From assembly GCA_026391595.1 (NCBI GenBank), contig JAPLDY010000152.1:1-56657 (forward strand): a stretch of 56,657 bases of DNA. The letters are read 5' to 3'. Shown in pieces: positions 9,118 to 18,303 of this stretch; the stretch's first letter is position 1; each line of letters opens with the position of its first letter. The notes beneath the pieces are model-generated. The model was not told where the DNA came from and ran no database searches. It saw nothing but the letters and a program-made list of their open reading frames with translations. This stretch comes from Bacteroidia bacterium. Lineage in GTDB: Bacteria; Bacteroidota; Bacteroidia; Bacteroidales; VadinHA17. A program made the position numbers and the translations under genes.

Positions 9118-10062
9118 ATGTCACCTAGTGAAAAAAATCTATCTGCGCTGATCAAGGCTAAAGCCCGTGAACTTAATTTTGATATCTGCGGAATTGCAAA
9201 AACCCGCAAGATGACAGAACGGGCAGAAATTTTACAGAAATGGTGCGAGGCGGGGATGAACGACAATATGTCGTACCTGGAGAGGAATACCGAAAATCGG
9301 GCAGATCCTGACTTATTATTCCCGGGAACCAGGTCGCTTGCGGTTGTGGGATTCAGCTACTACTCAGAATTAAAGCAGATAGATCATAGTGCACCACTTC
9401 TTTCGAGATATACATACGGGATTAATTATCATGATGTTATTGAAAACAAACTTGAGAAGCTCCTTGAATATGTAAAGGTTGAGGTCCCCGGCTGCGAAGG
9501 AAAAATATTTGTCGATTCAGATCCGCTTTTTGAGAAAGGATGGGCTCAGGAAGCAGGGCTGGGGTGGCAGGGGAAGCATTCAATAGTGATCAATAAGGAA
9601 ATTGGATCATTCTTCTTTATCGGAATTATGATGCTGAACATTGACCTTGAATACGATAAGCCTTTGAATAAGGAATATTGCGGCGAATGCAGATTATGTA
9701 CAGATGCCTGCCCGACCGGAGCGATAAATGACGACAGGACAATAGATGCACGGAAATGCATTTCAAACCTCACGATAGAAAACCGGGGGCCGATACCCGA
9801 AGAGTTCATTCCAAAGATGGGAGGAAGAGTTTATGCCTGCGACAAATGTCAGGAAGTATGTCCATGGAATAAGAATGTAAAACCAAATAATCATCCTGAA
9901 TTTGCCATTAATGAGAAAATAGCTGGTATGTCCCGCCAGGATTGGCAATCACTTACTGAGGATCAATTCAAAGAGTTATTCAGCAACACAGCCATGGGAA
10001 GGATAAAATTCGCCGACCTTAAGCGTAATATTGCTGCGGCAATCCTCTCAATGGATTTCTAA
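9118..10062 (+). CDS. queG: Epoxyqueuosine reductase QueG
   Basis: QueG (314 residues) catalyses the last step of queuosine synthesis in tRNA, reducing epoxyqueuosine with cobalamin and two [4Fe-4S] clusters. Cluster ligands are visible in 'CGECRLCTDACPTGAI' and 'CDKCQEVCPWNK', and the active-site region in 'DSDPLFEKGWAQEAGLG'. The family is usually 310-380 residues; this one lacks the C-terminal HEAT-like extension. It starts 14 bases after the DUF59 gene, so an Fe-S enzyme appears to be co-transcribed with the Fe-S assembly machinery. Confidence 0.95.
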   Translation: MSPSEKNLSALIKAKARELNFDICGIAKTRKMTERAEILQKWCEAGMNDNMSYLERNTENRADPDLLFPGTRSLAVVGFSYYSELKQIDHSAPLLSRYTYGINYHDVIENKLEKLLEYVKVEVPGCEGKIFVDSDPLFEKGWAQEAGLGWQGKHSIVINKEIGSFFFIGIMMLNIDLEYDKPLNKEYCGECRLCTDACPTGAINDDRTIDARKCISNLTIENRGPIPEEFIPKMGGRVYACDKCQEVCPWNKNVKPNNHPEFAINEKIAGMSRQDWQSLTEDQFKELFSNTAMGRIKFADLKRNIAAAILSMDF

Positions 10063-10140
10063 TAAGACTGATTCTCCAATAAAATTGCAATTTGTTTTTT
10101 ACCTTTCCTGTAATAATACGTCTTTATTACAGATAACAAT

Positions 10141-10692
10141 TTGATTTTGGTTAATCTCGAATTAATAGAAGAGTGCAAAAAAGGCAATCTGCAGAATTTC
10201 AGAAAGCTAATAGGAATATCTTCCCCTTTTGCCTTCTCTGTAGCCTTCAGAATGCTTGGTGATGAGGACCTTGCAAAAGATGTTGTTCAGGAAACCATGA
10301 TAACAATATGGTCGAAGCTGAATAAGATCAAATCGGCAGAAAGTTATAAGACATGGTTATACAGGATTGTGGTGAACAAGTGCTACGACGAGATGAGAAG
10401 GAAAAAGAAAATTATGGAAGATAGAGCTGACGACAAAACCTGGGCTTCGATCTCAAACCATATTTCAGACGAAAACCCATCTGAACTTGAGAACAGGGAA
10501 ACCGCAATGATCATAAATCTGATGACCAGGAAGCTTAGCCCCAGGCAAAAATCCGTTTTTGTCCTGAGCGACCTTGAGGAGATGACACCGAAAGAGATCT
10601 CTGAAATAACAGGGATGAGCAAAAGGAACATAAAGGCCAACCTTCATTATGCAAGAAAAAATATTGGTGAAATGATTGAAAAATATATCTGA
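10141..10692 (+). CDS. ECF-type RNA polymerase sigma factor
   Basis: This 183-residue protein has sigma-70 region 2 ('VAFRMLGDEDLAKDVVQETMITIWSKL') and region 4 ('LSPRQKSVFVLSDLEEMTPKEISEITGMSKRNIKANL') and no region 3, so it is an ECF sigma factor. No ATG is suitably placed; TTG 10141 is the best start, since the first in-frame ATG would remove part of region 2 and an in-frame stop lies upstream at 10114. The next gene begins one base after its stop and encodes a membrane protein, a place where anti-sigma factors are often found. Confidence 0.88.
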   Translation: MILVNLELIEECKKGNLQNFRKLIGISSPFAFSVAFRMLGDEDLAKDVVQETMITIWSKLNKIKSAESYKTWLYRIVVNKCYDEMRRKKKIMEDRADDKTWASISNHISDENPSELENRETAMIINLMTRKLSPRQKSVFVLSDLEEMTPKEISEITGMSKRNIKANLHYARKNIGEMIEKYI

Positions 10693-10693
10693 G

Positions 10694-11239
10694 ATGACAG
10701 AAGAAGAAAAAAAATATGAAAGGGTCCTCAATATCCTCAGAAAATCCAAACCTGAACTCAATGGATTGGAAGATATTGAAAAAGGGGTGTTAAAAGAAAT
10801 TCAAAAATCCGGCAGAAAGGTGCAGGAGGATTTTAATCTCTTCGATTACCTGTTTGGCTGGGTTTATATAGGCTGGGTGAGAACAACACTCATAACAGTT
10901 TCGATATTTTTTGTAGGACTGTTTCTTTATCAAAACACACTGATCCTCAGACGGTTAAATCTGCTTGAAAATCAAACAGTAACGACAGGGAGCCAGTTCG
11001 TCAACTTGAGTCCGGTTAACCAGGATTACAATATAACTGTAGACAGGCGGACAAAGCTCAGGCTCAAAACCGGAAAAGTTGCCATTACCCGTAAACAATT
11101 GGAAGAATTAGTGAATTCGTACAACGACATGGAGAATAAATATAAAAATCTGATCCATATTATAGAGGATGATCCTGAGCTTAAACAGATGTACGAAAAG
11201 AAACTCTCTGAAAAGAACAAAAAGAAATTTAATCTCTAG
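10694..11239 (+). CDS. Single-pass membrane protein, possible anti-sigma partner
   Basis: I do not recognise a named family. From ATG 10694 (181 residues) it has a charged cytoplasmic N-terminus of about 60 residues, one strong membrane segment ('TTLITVSIFFVGLFLY') and a C-terminal part that becomes lysine/glutamate-rich and likely coiled coil. This layout (short cytoplasmic domain, one TM, extracytoplasmic domain) and the one-base gap from an ECF sigma gene suggest an anti-sigma or sigma-regulatory role. No zinc-finger anti-sigma motif is visible. The track start 10676 is a TTG inside the sigma gene. Confidence 0.75.
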   Translation: MTEEEKKYERVLNILRKSKPELNGLEDIEKGVLKEIQKSGRKVQEDFNLFDYLFGWVYIGWVRTTLITVSIFFVGLFLYQNTLILRRLNLLENQTVTTGSQFVNLSPVNQDYNITVDRRTKLRLKTGKVAITRKQLEELVNSYNDMENKYKNLIHIIEDDPELKQMYEKKLSEKNKKKFNL

Positions 11240-11243
11240 TATT

Positions 11244-12305
11244 ATGAAAAACAGATCTCTTAAATTGGCTGTCTCTTTTATCCTGGTTATGCTAATTTCC
11301 TGTGATGAACCAGAGACTGTTGTGACAGATATCGTTCACACGGACGGATCAGTTACACGGAAAATTGAAATGAAAAACACAGAGAACAAATTTGAGCTAG
11401 AAAAAATTCAGGTACCCTTTGACTCAACATGGATAGTGAAAGATTCACTTGAGATAAGTGACAAGGGTGACACGACCTGGGTAAAACGGGCAGAAAAATT
11501 GTACGGAAATGTCTCTGAAATCGACCAGGCATACGTTGCCGATAGCGGCAGTAACCGTGGCATTCCCCGGAGAGCAGAATTCAAAAAAACCTTTAAATGG
11601 TTTAATACAGAGTACCATTTTGCAGAAATAATCGACAGGAAGATTAAGAATGGTTATCCTGTTTCGGATTTTCTGAATCAGGAAGAACTAAAGTGGTTTT
11701 ATTCTCCTGAAAGTGTCGTCAAAGAAAAGACAGAAGGACCTGATAGTCTGAAATATAAGGCATTTGAAGATACGGTAAAAAAGAAAACAGACCGATGGGC
11801 CTATAAATGTCTTGTATCGGAATGGTCGGCCGCATTTTTAATGCTAACTGAAGGTAAAGCCGGCAGTGATATTACAAAGGAATCATTGAAAGCGCATGAA
11901 GACGATTTAGTGAAGCTGCTTGAAACAAATGAAGAGGGTTTAGATAATAATTTTGACTCATTATGGACTAAAGGGATACTCTTGCAGAGATATTTGGGCT
12001 TGGAAAATGGTCAGAAATTCATGATTGAAGCTGATTCTGCAGCTGCTATTTCAGCCGAAAACGTACTTTTTGATTTCAAAGAGTATACTGTAAGGATCAT
12101 TATGCCGGGTAAATTGATAGGTACAAACGGCTTTGTTGATTCAACAGATATTATGCTCTGGCCTGTTAAATCAGATTATTTTACAACTCAGCAATATGAG
12201 ATGTGGGCTGAATCAAAAACGCCCAATAAATGGGCATGGTATGTGACAGGTATATTTCTGTTGTTTGTTCTTGCAGGGATCATCTTCAGGTCGGTAAGAA
12301 AATAA
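11244..12305 (+). CDS. Lipoprotein with C-terminal membrane anchor, unknown function
   Basis: From ATG 11244 (353 residues) the protein begins with a lipoprotein signal ending 'VMLISCDEPE', and it ends with a membrane segment ('WYVTGIFLLFVLAGIIF') and a basic tail. The region between is hydrophilic and probably periplasmic. The combination of a lipid anchor and a C-terminal helix is uncommon. It starts four bases after the previous gene and is the third gene of the ECF sigma unit, so it may sense an envelope signal (inference). I know no domain for it. The track start at 11169 overlaps the previous gene. Confidence 0.75.
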   Translation: MKNRSLKLAVSFILVMLISCDEPETVVTDIVHTDGSVTRKIEMKNTENKFELEKIQVPFDSTWIVKDSLEISDKGDTTWVKRAEKLYGNVSEIDQAYVADSGSNRGIPRRAEFKKTFKWFNTEYHFAEIIDRKIKNGYPVSDFLNQEELKWFYSPESVVKEKTEGPDSLKYKAFEDTVKKKTDRWAYKCLVSEWSAAFLMLTEGKAGSDITKESLKAHEDDLVKLLETNEEGLDNNFDSLWTKGILLQRYLGLENGQKFMIEADSAAAISAENVLFDFKEYTVRIIMPGKLIGTNGFVDSTDIMLWPVKSDYFTTQQYEMWAESKTPNKWAWYVTGIFLLFVLAGIIFRSVRK

Positions 12306-12313
12306 AATAAGCA

Positions 12314-12336
12314 AGGGGCGTTATTCATACGCCCCT
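12314..12336. terminator. Bidirectional hairpin between convergent genes
   Basis: AGGGGCGT/ACGCCCCT forms an 8-bp perfect stem with a seven-base loop between the convergent lipoprotein gene and ECF sigma gene. On the plus strand CTTTCCC follows rather than a clean T-run. Confidence 0.55.
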
Positions 12337-12372
12337 GCTTTCCCTAAAAACCAAACCTGACTAAAACGAGTA

Positions 12373-12879
12373 CTACTTAACGTAATCCTTGAGCATCAGC
12401 ATGAGTTTCTGACGCGTGAAAAATATCCTGCTTTTTACTGTACCTATCTTTAAACCAAGTTCATCAGCTATCTCTTTGTATTTGTAACCATTGAGGTGCA
12501 TCCTGAAGGGGATCCTGAATTCATCCCCGAGTGAATCTATTGCACGTTCAATTTCACCTTCAGCATAATTCGACTCTGGAGATATAAATCCCTTGTCGCC
12601 CGGCTGATTGATGTAATAAAGATCCTGGGTACCATCAATAATGGTATTCTCTTTTACTCCGCGCCTGTAATTATTAATGAAAGTATTTTTCATAATAGTG
12701 AAAACCCATGCTTTGAGGTTTGTATAGTCCGCAAATTTGTCCTTATAAGTAATAGCTTTCAGATATGTGTCCTGAACCAGGTCCAGTGCATCGTCGCGAT
12801 CGGATGTTAGGCTCATGGCAAACCTTTGAAGATTGGGCTTCATTCCGATCAGACTGGTATTGAATTCAATTGTTGTCAT
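12373..12879 (-). CDS. ECF-type RNA polymerase sigma factor (MTTIEFN group)
   Basis: This 168-residue sigma factor has region 2 ('DRDDALDLVQDTYLKA', 'LKAWVFTIMKNTFINNYRR') and region 4 ('HLNGYKYKEIADELGLKIGTVKSRIFFTRQKL'). The N-terminus MTTIEFNTSLIGM is typical of an ECF group widely conserved in Bacteroidota. The track start at 12936 adds 19 residues, but a good promoter (TTTG-N20-TAAATTTG) falls between 12906 and 12937, so ATG 12879 is chosen. The gene is alone, with no anti-sigma gene next to it. Confidence 0.93.
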   Translation of the reverse strand: MTTIEFNTSLIGMKPNLQRFAMSLTSDRDDALDLVQDTYLKAITYKDKFADYTNLKAWVFTIMKNTFINNYRRGVKENTIIDGTQDLYYINQPGDKGFISPESNYAEGEIERAIDSLGDEFRIPFRMHLNGYKYKEIADELGLKIGTVKSRIFFTRQKLMLMLKDYVK

Positions 12880-12905
12880 AGCTCTTATTATTTTATTTGT
12901 TATCG

Positions 12906-12937
12906 CAAATTTATAAACATATAAAAAGATAAGCAAA
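12906..12937 (-). promoter_or_regulatory. Bacteroidota-type promoter of the ECF sigma gene
   Basis: Reading the minus strand, TTTG (12937-12934) is followed after 20 bases by TAAATTTG (12913-12906), an exact match to TAnnTTTG. The predicted transcript starts near 12900, giving a leader of about 20 bases before ATG 12879. Confidence 0.6.
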
Positions 12938-13061
12938 TCTTAATATCCTAATATCCACATATTCCAGAATCATTCTAAATAAGGCTGCATGGTAAAACAC
13001 AGATAATGAATATGATATGCAACTAAAACAGAGATGTGTATAAATTATATATAAATAGAAA

Positions 13062-13187
13062 ACCCCCTTCCCAACCTTCCCCCACGGGGAGGCCCGAGCG
13101 TAAAGAAATAGCCCGGTGGGCTATTTTAGCGGAGGGGCCGGCATGCTGCGAAGGCGTTTCCCCCCTGGGGGAAATAAGAAAGGGGGT
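13062..13187. repeat. C-rich palindromic element, copy 1
   Basis: This 126-base element is bounded by ACCCCCTT and its inverse AAGGGGGT. It begins ACCCCCTTCCCAACCTTC and ends with a TTTCCCCC/GGGGGAAA hairpin followed by AATAAGAAAGGGGGT. The same ends occur at 45449-45520 with a different, shorter interior. It lies between the ECF sigma promoter region and an alpha/beta hydrolase gene and has no convincing ORF; 13036-13263 in the track is a repeat artefact. Confidence 0.65.
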
Positions 13188-13267
13188 AAATGACAATGAA
13201 GAAATTAATATTTGTCTCCTTTTCCAAGCAGATTCCTTCAACTTTTGTACTTTTAAAGAATAAAACC

Positions 13268-14089
13268 ATGGAATACAATATAGTTCTCAGTAACCGTCAG
13301 GTATTGAAGGGTATGATATCCACTCCCGGCGACAAAGCAAAAGCTTTCATAATATTTGTCCATGGCCTGGGAGAGCATATCCAGAGGTATGAATCATGGG
13401 CAGCTCTTCTGAACAGGGAGGGGATCGGATTTACAGGTGTCGATCTGCCCGGACACGGCCGTTCCGATGGAGCACGCGGGAATATAAGAAGCTATTCGCT
13501 TACCGACGAGATGATAGAAATACTCCAGGAGAATGTCAGCAAAACTTTTCCCGGAATTCCTGTTTTTATTTATGGTCAAAGTCTGGGTGGCGGAATCGTG
13601 CTGGATTTTCTTCTGAGGAAAAAGCCCGGCTTCAAAGGTGCAATAGTGACATCTCCGTGGCTTAAGCTGTCATTCCAGCCAGGCAAATCCAAGATCATGC
13701 TTGCTGCCATGATGAAGAACATCCTACCCGGAATGGTACAGCCATCAGGTCTTGTGGTCGATCATTTTTCACACGACAGGGAGGTAGTTAAACGCTATAC
13801 CTTAGATCCTCTGGTTCATAATAAGATATCTGTAAGCCTGTTTCACAGCGCAATGAGTGCAGCAGGCTATGCATTGGCTCATGCTTCTGAACTCAATATC
13901 CCTCTTCTGCTGATGCACGGCAGCGACGATTTGCTGTGTTCGCCTGATGGCAGCCGGGAATTTGCCTCTAAGACAAAACTAGCCGAACTTAAGATATGGG
14001 AGGGGGGATACCATGAGCTGCATAACGAACTTTTCAGGGATAAAGTTTTTGAATATCTGAAAACCTGGATCAACAAGATGGTTAACTGA
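13268..14089 (+). CDS. Alpha/beta hydrolase, monoacylglycerol lipase-like
   Basis: This 273-residue protein is a serine hydrolase of the lysophospholipase/monoacylglycerol lipase group ('Hydrolase_4'). It shows 'FVHGLGEHIQRY' (oxyanion region), the nucleophile elbow 'YGQSLGGG' (Ser about 105), the acid in 'LMHGSDDLLC' and the His in 'WEGGYHELHNE'. It has no signal peptide, so a cytoplasmic role on lipid esters is likely. The track start at 13190 comes from the preceding repeat; ATG 13268 gives the usual N-terminus. The GSCFA gene starts one base after its stop. Confidence 0.9.
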   Translation: MEYNIVLSNRQVLKGMISTPGDKAKAFIIFVHGLGEHIQRYESWAALLNREGIGFTGVDLPGHGRSDGARGNIRSYSLTDEMIEILQENVSKTFPGIPVFIYGQSLGGGIVLDFLLRKKPGFKGAIVTSPWLKLSFQPGKSKIMLAAMMKNILPGMVQPSGLVVDHFSHDREVVKRYTLDPLVHNKISVSLFHSAMSAAGYALAHASELNIPLLLMHGSDDLLCSPDGSREFASKTKLAELKIWEGGYHELHNELFRDKVFEYLKTWINKMVN

Positions 14090-14090
14090 A

Positions 14091-15077
14091 ATGGAATTAA
14101 GAACAGTTGTAAAAATCAATCCTTCACCTAACAGGATTACATATAATGATCCGGTAATGTTCATAGGATCATGTTTTGCCGCTTCAATAGGACACCGGAT
14201 GGAAACCGGCCATATGCCTGTGATGATAAATCCGTCAGGTACGGTTTACAACCCGGTCTCGGTCTGCAACACCTTAGATACAATAACCTCCGGAAGGAAC
14301 TATATGGCATCTGATCTTTACGAACATAAAAATACATGGCTGAGCTTCAATCATTATACTGATTTCTCTTCAGAGAATGCGGAAGCTGTTCTGGAAAAGA
14401 TAAACAGGAGGAGTGAAGCCGCCGGAGATTTTCTTACGGGAGCCAGGTTTCTTTTTGTCACATTCGGAACGGCAAGGGTATACAGATGGAAACATTCAGG
14501 TAAAATTGTATCCAATTGCCATAAGATACCATCATCGGAATTTACAAACGAACTGCTTTCAGTCGAGGCTATAGTCTCTCTTTGGAATAATCAGCTTGAG
14601 AGACTCAAATCACTTTTTCCTGACCTAAAAGTCATATTTACTGTCAGCCCTGTCCGTCACTGGAAAGATGGAGCCCATGGCAACCAGATAAGCAAATCTG
14701 TTCTCCTCCTGGCAGTCGAGGAGCTTCTGGGTCATCCTTCAAAACCGGAATATTTTCCTGCTTATGAGATTGTTATGGATGACCTTCGCGATTACCGGTT
14801 CTATGATGACGATATGCTTCATCCTTCAACCGCAGCAGTCGATTATATCTGGAATTCATTTTCTGACTGCTATCTGGATATAAATATTAAAAAACTCTGG
14901 CAGGAGGTTTCCTCGATTACAAAAGCCATGTCTCATAAGATTCTGACAACCTCAAAGACAGAAGTAACAAGATTCGCAAAAAATATTCTTACCAGAATTG
15001 ATGCTGTTGAAAGTAGGCAACCCGTAATCAATCTCGGACTTGAGAGATCTTATTTCAGTGCTCTTCTGAAATTTTAG
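14091..15077 (+). CDS. GSCFA domain protein
   Basis: This 328-residue protein carries the eponymous 'FIGSCFAASIG' motif near residue 26, 'PSGTVYNPVSV' and, further on, 'TVSPVRHWKDGAHGNQISK'. The GSCFA family has an SGNH-hydrolase-like fold, in which the GSC serine, an asparagine and the C-terminal 'DDDMLHPS' Asp/His region would form the site. Substrates are not established. No signal peptide is present. It is coupled to the preceding lipase-like gene with a one-base gap, suggesting joint action on an ester substrate (inference). Confidence 0.9.
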   Translation: MELRTVVKINPSPNRITYNDPVMFIGSCFAASIGHRMETGHMPVMINPSGTVYNPVSVCNTLDTITSGRNYMASDLYEHKNTWLSFNHYTDFSSENAEAVLEKINRRSEAAGDFLTGARFLFVTFGTARVYRWKHSGKIVSNCHKIPSSEFTNELLSVEAIVSLWNNQLERLKSLFPDLKVIFTVSPVRHWKDGAHGNQISKSVLLLAVEELLGHPSKPEYFPAYEIVMDDLRDYRFYDDDMLHPSTAAVDYIWNSFSDCYLDINIKKLWQEVSSITKAMSHKILTTSKTEVTRFAKNILTRIDAVESRQPVINLGLERSYFSALLKF

Positions 15078-15154
15078 AAAATTTCCTGATTTTATTCGAA
15101 TTTTTTTGAACAATTCCTCTGTTTACGTTGTTTTAGAGGCAAATTTTAATTTCT

Positions 15155-17548
15155 ATGAAACGCATTAATATTATACTTCTATTATTTATTTCTCTCTTCC
15201 CTGCGATTTTTGGACAGGCAAATTCAGGGGTGATCAAGGGAAGGGTTTTCAATTCAAAGACTAACGAGGGTGTTCCATTTGCAACAATACAGATATGGGG
15301 AACAACAACAGGAGCCGTATCTGATTTTGACGGAAATTTCCTGTTCACAGGAGTAAAACCAGGATATACAGAACTGAGAGTTTCCTCAGTAGGATACAAA
15401 CCGTCTATCTCTTCCGCACTTCTGGTAACAAACAGCAACCAGGTAAATATTGAGATCCCTCTCGAGGAGCTTGCTATCGATATCGGAGAAGTGGTTATAA
15501 AAGCTTCACCGTTTGTAAAGAAAGCTGAAACGCCCATTTCGGTCAGGATCATAGGGATAGACGAGATTGAAAAGAATCCCGGAGGGAACAGGGATATATC
15601 AAAGGTCATTCAATCATTCCCCGGAGTTGCATCGACACCTGCATTCAGGAATGATGTTATTGTCAGGGGAGGCGGCCCCAACGAAAACAGATTCTATGTG
15701 GATAATGTTGAGATCCCATATCTTAATCATTTCTCCACACAGGGTGCTTCGGGTGGTCCGGTTGGCATCCTTAATGTCGACTTTGTTCAATCGGTCGATT
15801 TTCTTTCAGGAGCATTCCCGGCTTCAAAAGGCAATGCCCTCAGTTCAGTTCTCAACTTTACTTTCATCGACGGGAACAGAGACAAGATGAAATACCGTGC
15901 TACACTCGGCGCTTCTGATCTTGGGCTCACACTTGACGGTCCAACCGGAAAAAACAGCAGTCTTCTGGTGTCGGTCAGAAGATCTTACCTGCAGCTTTTG
16001 TTCAGCGCACTTAAGCTTCCTTTCTTTCCGAATTATACGGATTTCCAGTTTAAGTACAGAGTGCGTCTTGATGATAAAAATGAGATCACCATTATTGGAC
16101 TAGGTGCAAAGGATGATTTCAAACTTAACATGAAAGCCAATGATACGGAGTACCAACGATATATACTCGACTATATTCCGGTTCAGGAACAATACAGCTA
16201 TGTTACCGGTCTGGTTTACAAACATTTCAGGGGAACCGGGTATGATACATGGGTCTTTAGCAGGAATTATCTTAATAATTCACAGTACAAATATGCCGGA
16301 AACGTAGAAGCTGACACTAACAAGCTGTTCGACTACCTTTCAGGTGAAGGTGAGATCAAATCGAGGTTTGAAAGAACGATAATCGGAGAGAAGGGGCTGA
16401 GAGTTAATTTTGGCGCAAGTGCCGAATATGCTCACTACAGGAATTCGACATACAGGCTTCTTTATACAGGTCTGGGAGAAAATGAACTGAACTATGAGAC
16501 AAACCTTAAGCTCGGTAAGTTTGGTGTTTTCGGTCAGATGAGCAAGTCAATACTTGAGGAGAGGCTCAGACTATCACTGGGTGTCCGCACCGATTTCAAC
16601 ACATATTCCCCCTCGATGTCAAATCCCCTGAAGCAGTTATCACCCAGACTTTCAGCATCATATATCCTTACTGAAAAGCTGAATCTGAATTTCAATATTG
16701 GCCGCTATTACCAGCTGCCGCCATACACTGCTCTCGGATACTCGACCGCAACAGAAGAGTTTGTGAATAAGAACAACAATCTGAAGTACATAAGCTCCGA
16801 CCATATTGTGGCAGGAGTGGAGCTTGTGCCAAGCGAGAACATCCAGATCACTGCAGAAGGATTTATGAAGTTCTATTCAAAGTATCCTTTTTCTGTGAGG
16901 GAGATGATTCCTATTTCAAGCAAAAGCGCCGATTACGGTATCTTTGGGGATGAAGAGCTTACTTCAACTTCAGACGGAAGAGCATACGGTATTGAATTAC
17001 TCGGCAGGCTGAAAGAATTTAAAAGGATAAATCTGGTATTCTCCTATACGTATGTAAGAAGCGAATTTAAGGATCTTGCTTCCAATTGGATCCCCTCATC
17101 CTGGGACAACCGTCATCTCTTTAATCTTACAGCAACGAAGAAGTTAAACCGCAACTGGGATTTAGGCTTCAAGTGGCGATTTGTCGGAGGCGCTCCCTAC
17201 ACTCCTTATGATATTGAGAAATCTATGCTTAAGGCTGCATGGGATCTCCAGGGGCAAGGTTATCTCGACTATTCAAATTTCAACAGCCAGCGCCTCAAAT
17301 CATTCCATCAGCTCGATCTGAGGATCGACAAACAATACTACTTCAAAGGGTGGTCGCTGATGCTTTATGCTGACGTCCAGAACGTTTACAATCACCAGGC
17401 AGACCAACCTGCAATTCTGATCAGGGAATCGGATATGAACGGCATTCCTTTTACCGATTCGTCTGACCCGCAAAAGTATGTTCCAAAGTACATCGACGGC
17501 TCATCGGGAACTGTATTGCCGACAATAGGAATTATGATCGAATTTTAA
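15155..17548 (+). CDS. TonB-dependent outer membrane receptor
   Basis: This 797-residue receptor has a signal peptide (cleavage after 'FPAIFGQ'), a CarboxypepD_reg-like domain (about residues 25-110, 'GVIKGRVFNSKTNEGVPFATIQ'), a plug domain with 'VIVRGGGPNENRFYVDNVEIP' (about 165-200) and a 22-strand-type barrel ending in phenylalanine ('IGIMIEF'). It imports a ligand across the outer membrane with TonB energy. No SusD gene is adjacent; instead a small lipoprotein follows after 11 bases, which may be its accessory. The substrate is unknown. Confidence 0.93.
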   Translation: MKRINIILLLFISLFPAIFGQANSGVIKGRVFNSKTNEGVPFATIQIWGTTTGAVSDFDGNFLFTGVKPGYTELRVSSVGYKPSISSALLVTNSNQVNIEIPLEELAIDIGEVVIKASPFVKKAETPISVRIIGIDEIEKNPGGNRDISKVIQSFPGVASTPAFRNDVIVRGGGPNENRFYVDNVEIPYLNHFSTQGASGGPVGILNVDFVQSVDFLSGAFPASKGNALSSVLNFTFIDGNRDKMKYRATLGASDLGLTLDGPTGKNSSLLVSVRRSYLQLLFSALKLPFFPNYTDFQFKYRVRLDDKNEITIIGLGAKDDFKLNMKANDTEYQRYILDYIPVQEQYSYVTGLVYKHFRGTGYDTWVFSRNYLNNSQYKYAGNVEADTNKLFDYLSGEGEIKSRFERTIIGEKGLRVNFGASAEYAHYRNSTYRLLYTGLGENELNYETNLKLGKFGVFGQMSKSILEERLRLSLGVRTDFNTYSPSMSNPLKQLSPRLSASYILTEKLNLNFNIGRYYQLPPYTALGYSTATEEFVNKNNNLKYISSDHIVAGVELVPSENIQITAEGFMKFYSKYPFSVREMIPISSKSADYGIFGDEELTSTSDGRAYGIELLGRLKEFKRINLVFSYTYVRSEFKDLASNWIPSSWDNRHLFNLTATKKLNRNWDLGFKWRFVGGAPYTPYDIEKSMLKAAWDLQGQGYLDYSNFNSQRLKSFHQLDLRIDKQYYFKGWSLMLYADVQNVYNHQADQPAILIRESDMNGIPFTDSSDPQKYVPKYIDGSSGTVLPTIGIMIEF

Positions 17549-17559
17549 ACAAAACAGAA

Positions 17560-18303
17560 ATGAACAGGATAATTATATTACTCATAGCTCTGACATTAGG
17601 TGCCTGCTCAACAGGCTCAATTAAAAAACAACCTGCGGTGCCGGAAGAAAAGACAACACTGGTTACCAACACACGGGGTGAAGGTCCTGAAATAATAGTG
17701 GACCTAGATAAAGGAGTGTCCTTTTACTACCCTCTTTTTGCAATATGGCTCGAAGATGCTGATGGCAAATATATTCAGACCCTTTATGTAGCTAAAGCCG
17801 TGGGGACGGGTTTTTTCAGATATGCAAAACAGGAAGGGAATAAATGGATAAGCGGAGAAAAACGAGCTCCACAAACCCTTCCATACTGGTCGCACAAACG
17901 AGGCATTATAGCTGCTGACGGCCTCTATGTTCCTGATGATCAATCATCCGTTCCGGATGCTTATTCAGGGGCCACACCAATAACCAGCTTTACTCTTACA
18001 TCACATGCAGATGGCTCTCTTCCTGAAAAATACAAAGTAATGATGGAGATAAACCAAAACTGGGACTGGAACGAATACTGGACCAATGACAGATACCCTG
18101 ATGATGAGAATTACAAGATCTCATGCCAGCCTGCGCTTGTTTATGAGGCAGTTATAGATACAAAACTGCCAAAGGATTCATATCAGATGAATCCGGCAGG
18201 TCATAGTCATTATTCAGGAAAAACCGGGGAATTGTTCACCGATCTCAGTACTCTGACCACGGCTTTGAATATTGTGGATAGAGTGACTGTAAAAGTGAGA
18301 TAA
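17560..18303 (+). CDS. Lipoprotein, DUF2271-like
   Basis: This 247-residue protein begins with a lipoprotein signal ending 'LALTLGAC'-type sequence (LTLGACSTG). The region 'PLFAIWLEDADGKYIQTLYVAK' resembles DUF2271 periplasmic proteins, and 'PYWSHKRGI' with 'DAYSGATP' follows. Assignment to DUF2271 is from recall of the pattern and is tentative. It follows a TonB receptor by 11 bases and is probably co-transcribed with it. Its stop abuts, end to end, the stop of the convergent MerR gene. Confidence 0.7.
   Translation: MNRIIILLIALTLGACSTGSIKKQPAVPEEKTTLVTNTRGEGPEIIVDLDKGVSFYYPLFAIWLEDADGKYIQTLYVAKAVGTGFFRYAKQEGNKWISGEKRAPQTLPYWSHKRGIIAADGLYVPDDQSSVPDAYSGATPITSFTLTSHADGSLPEKYKVMMEINQNWDWNEYWTNDRYPDDENYKISCQPALVYEAVIDTKLPKDSYQMNPAGHSHYSGKTGELFTDLSTLTTALNIVDRVTVKVR

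Noticed and set aside
13036-13263. 75-codon plus-strand ORF upstream of the hydrolase
   Set aside because: It is a translation of the C-rich palindromic element.
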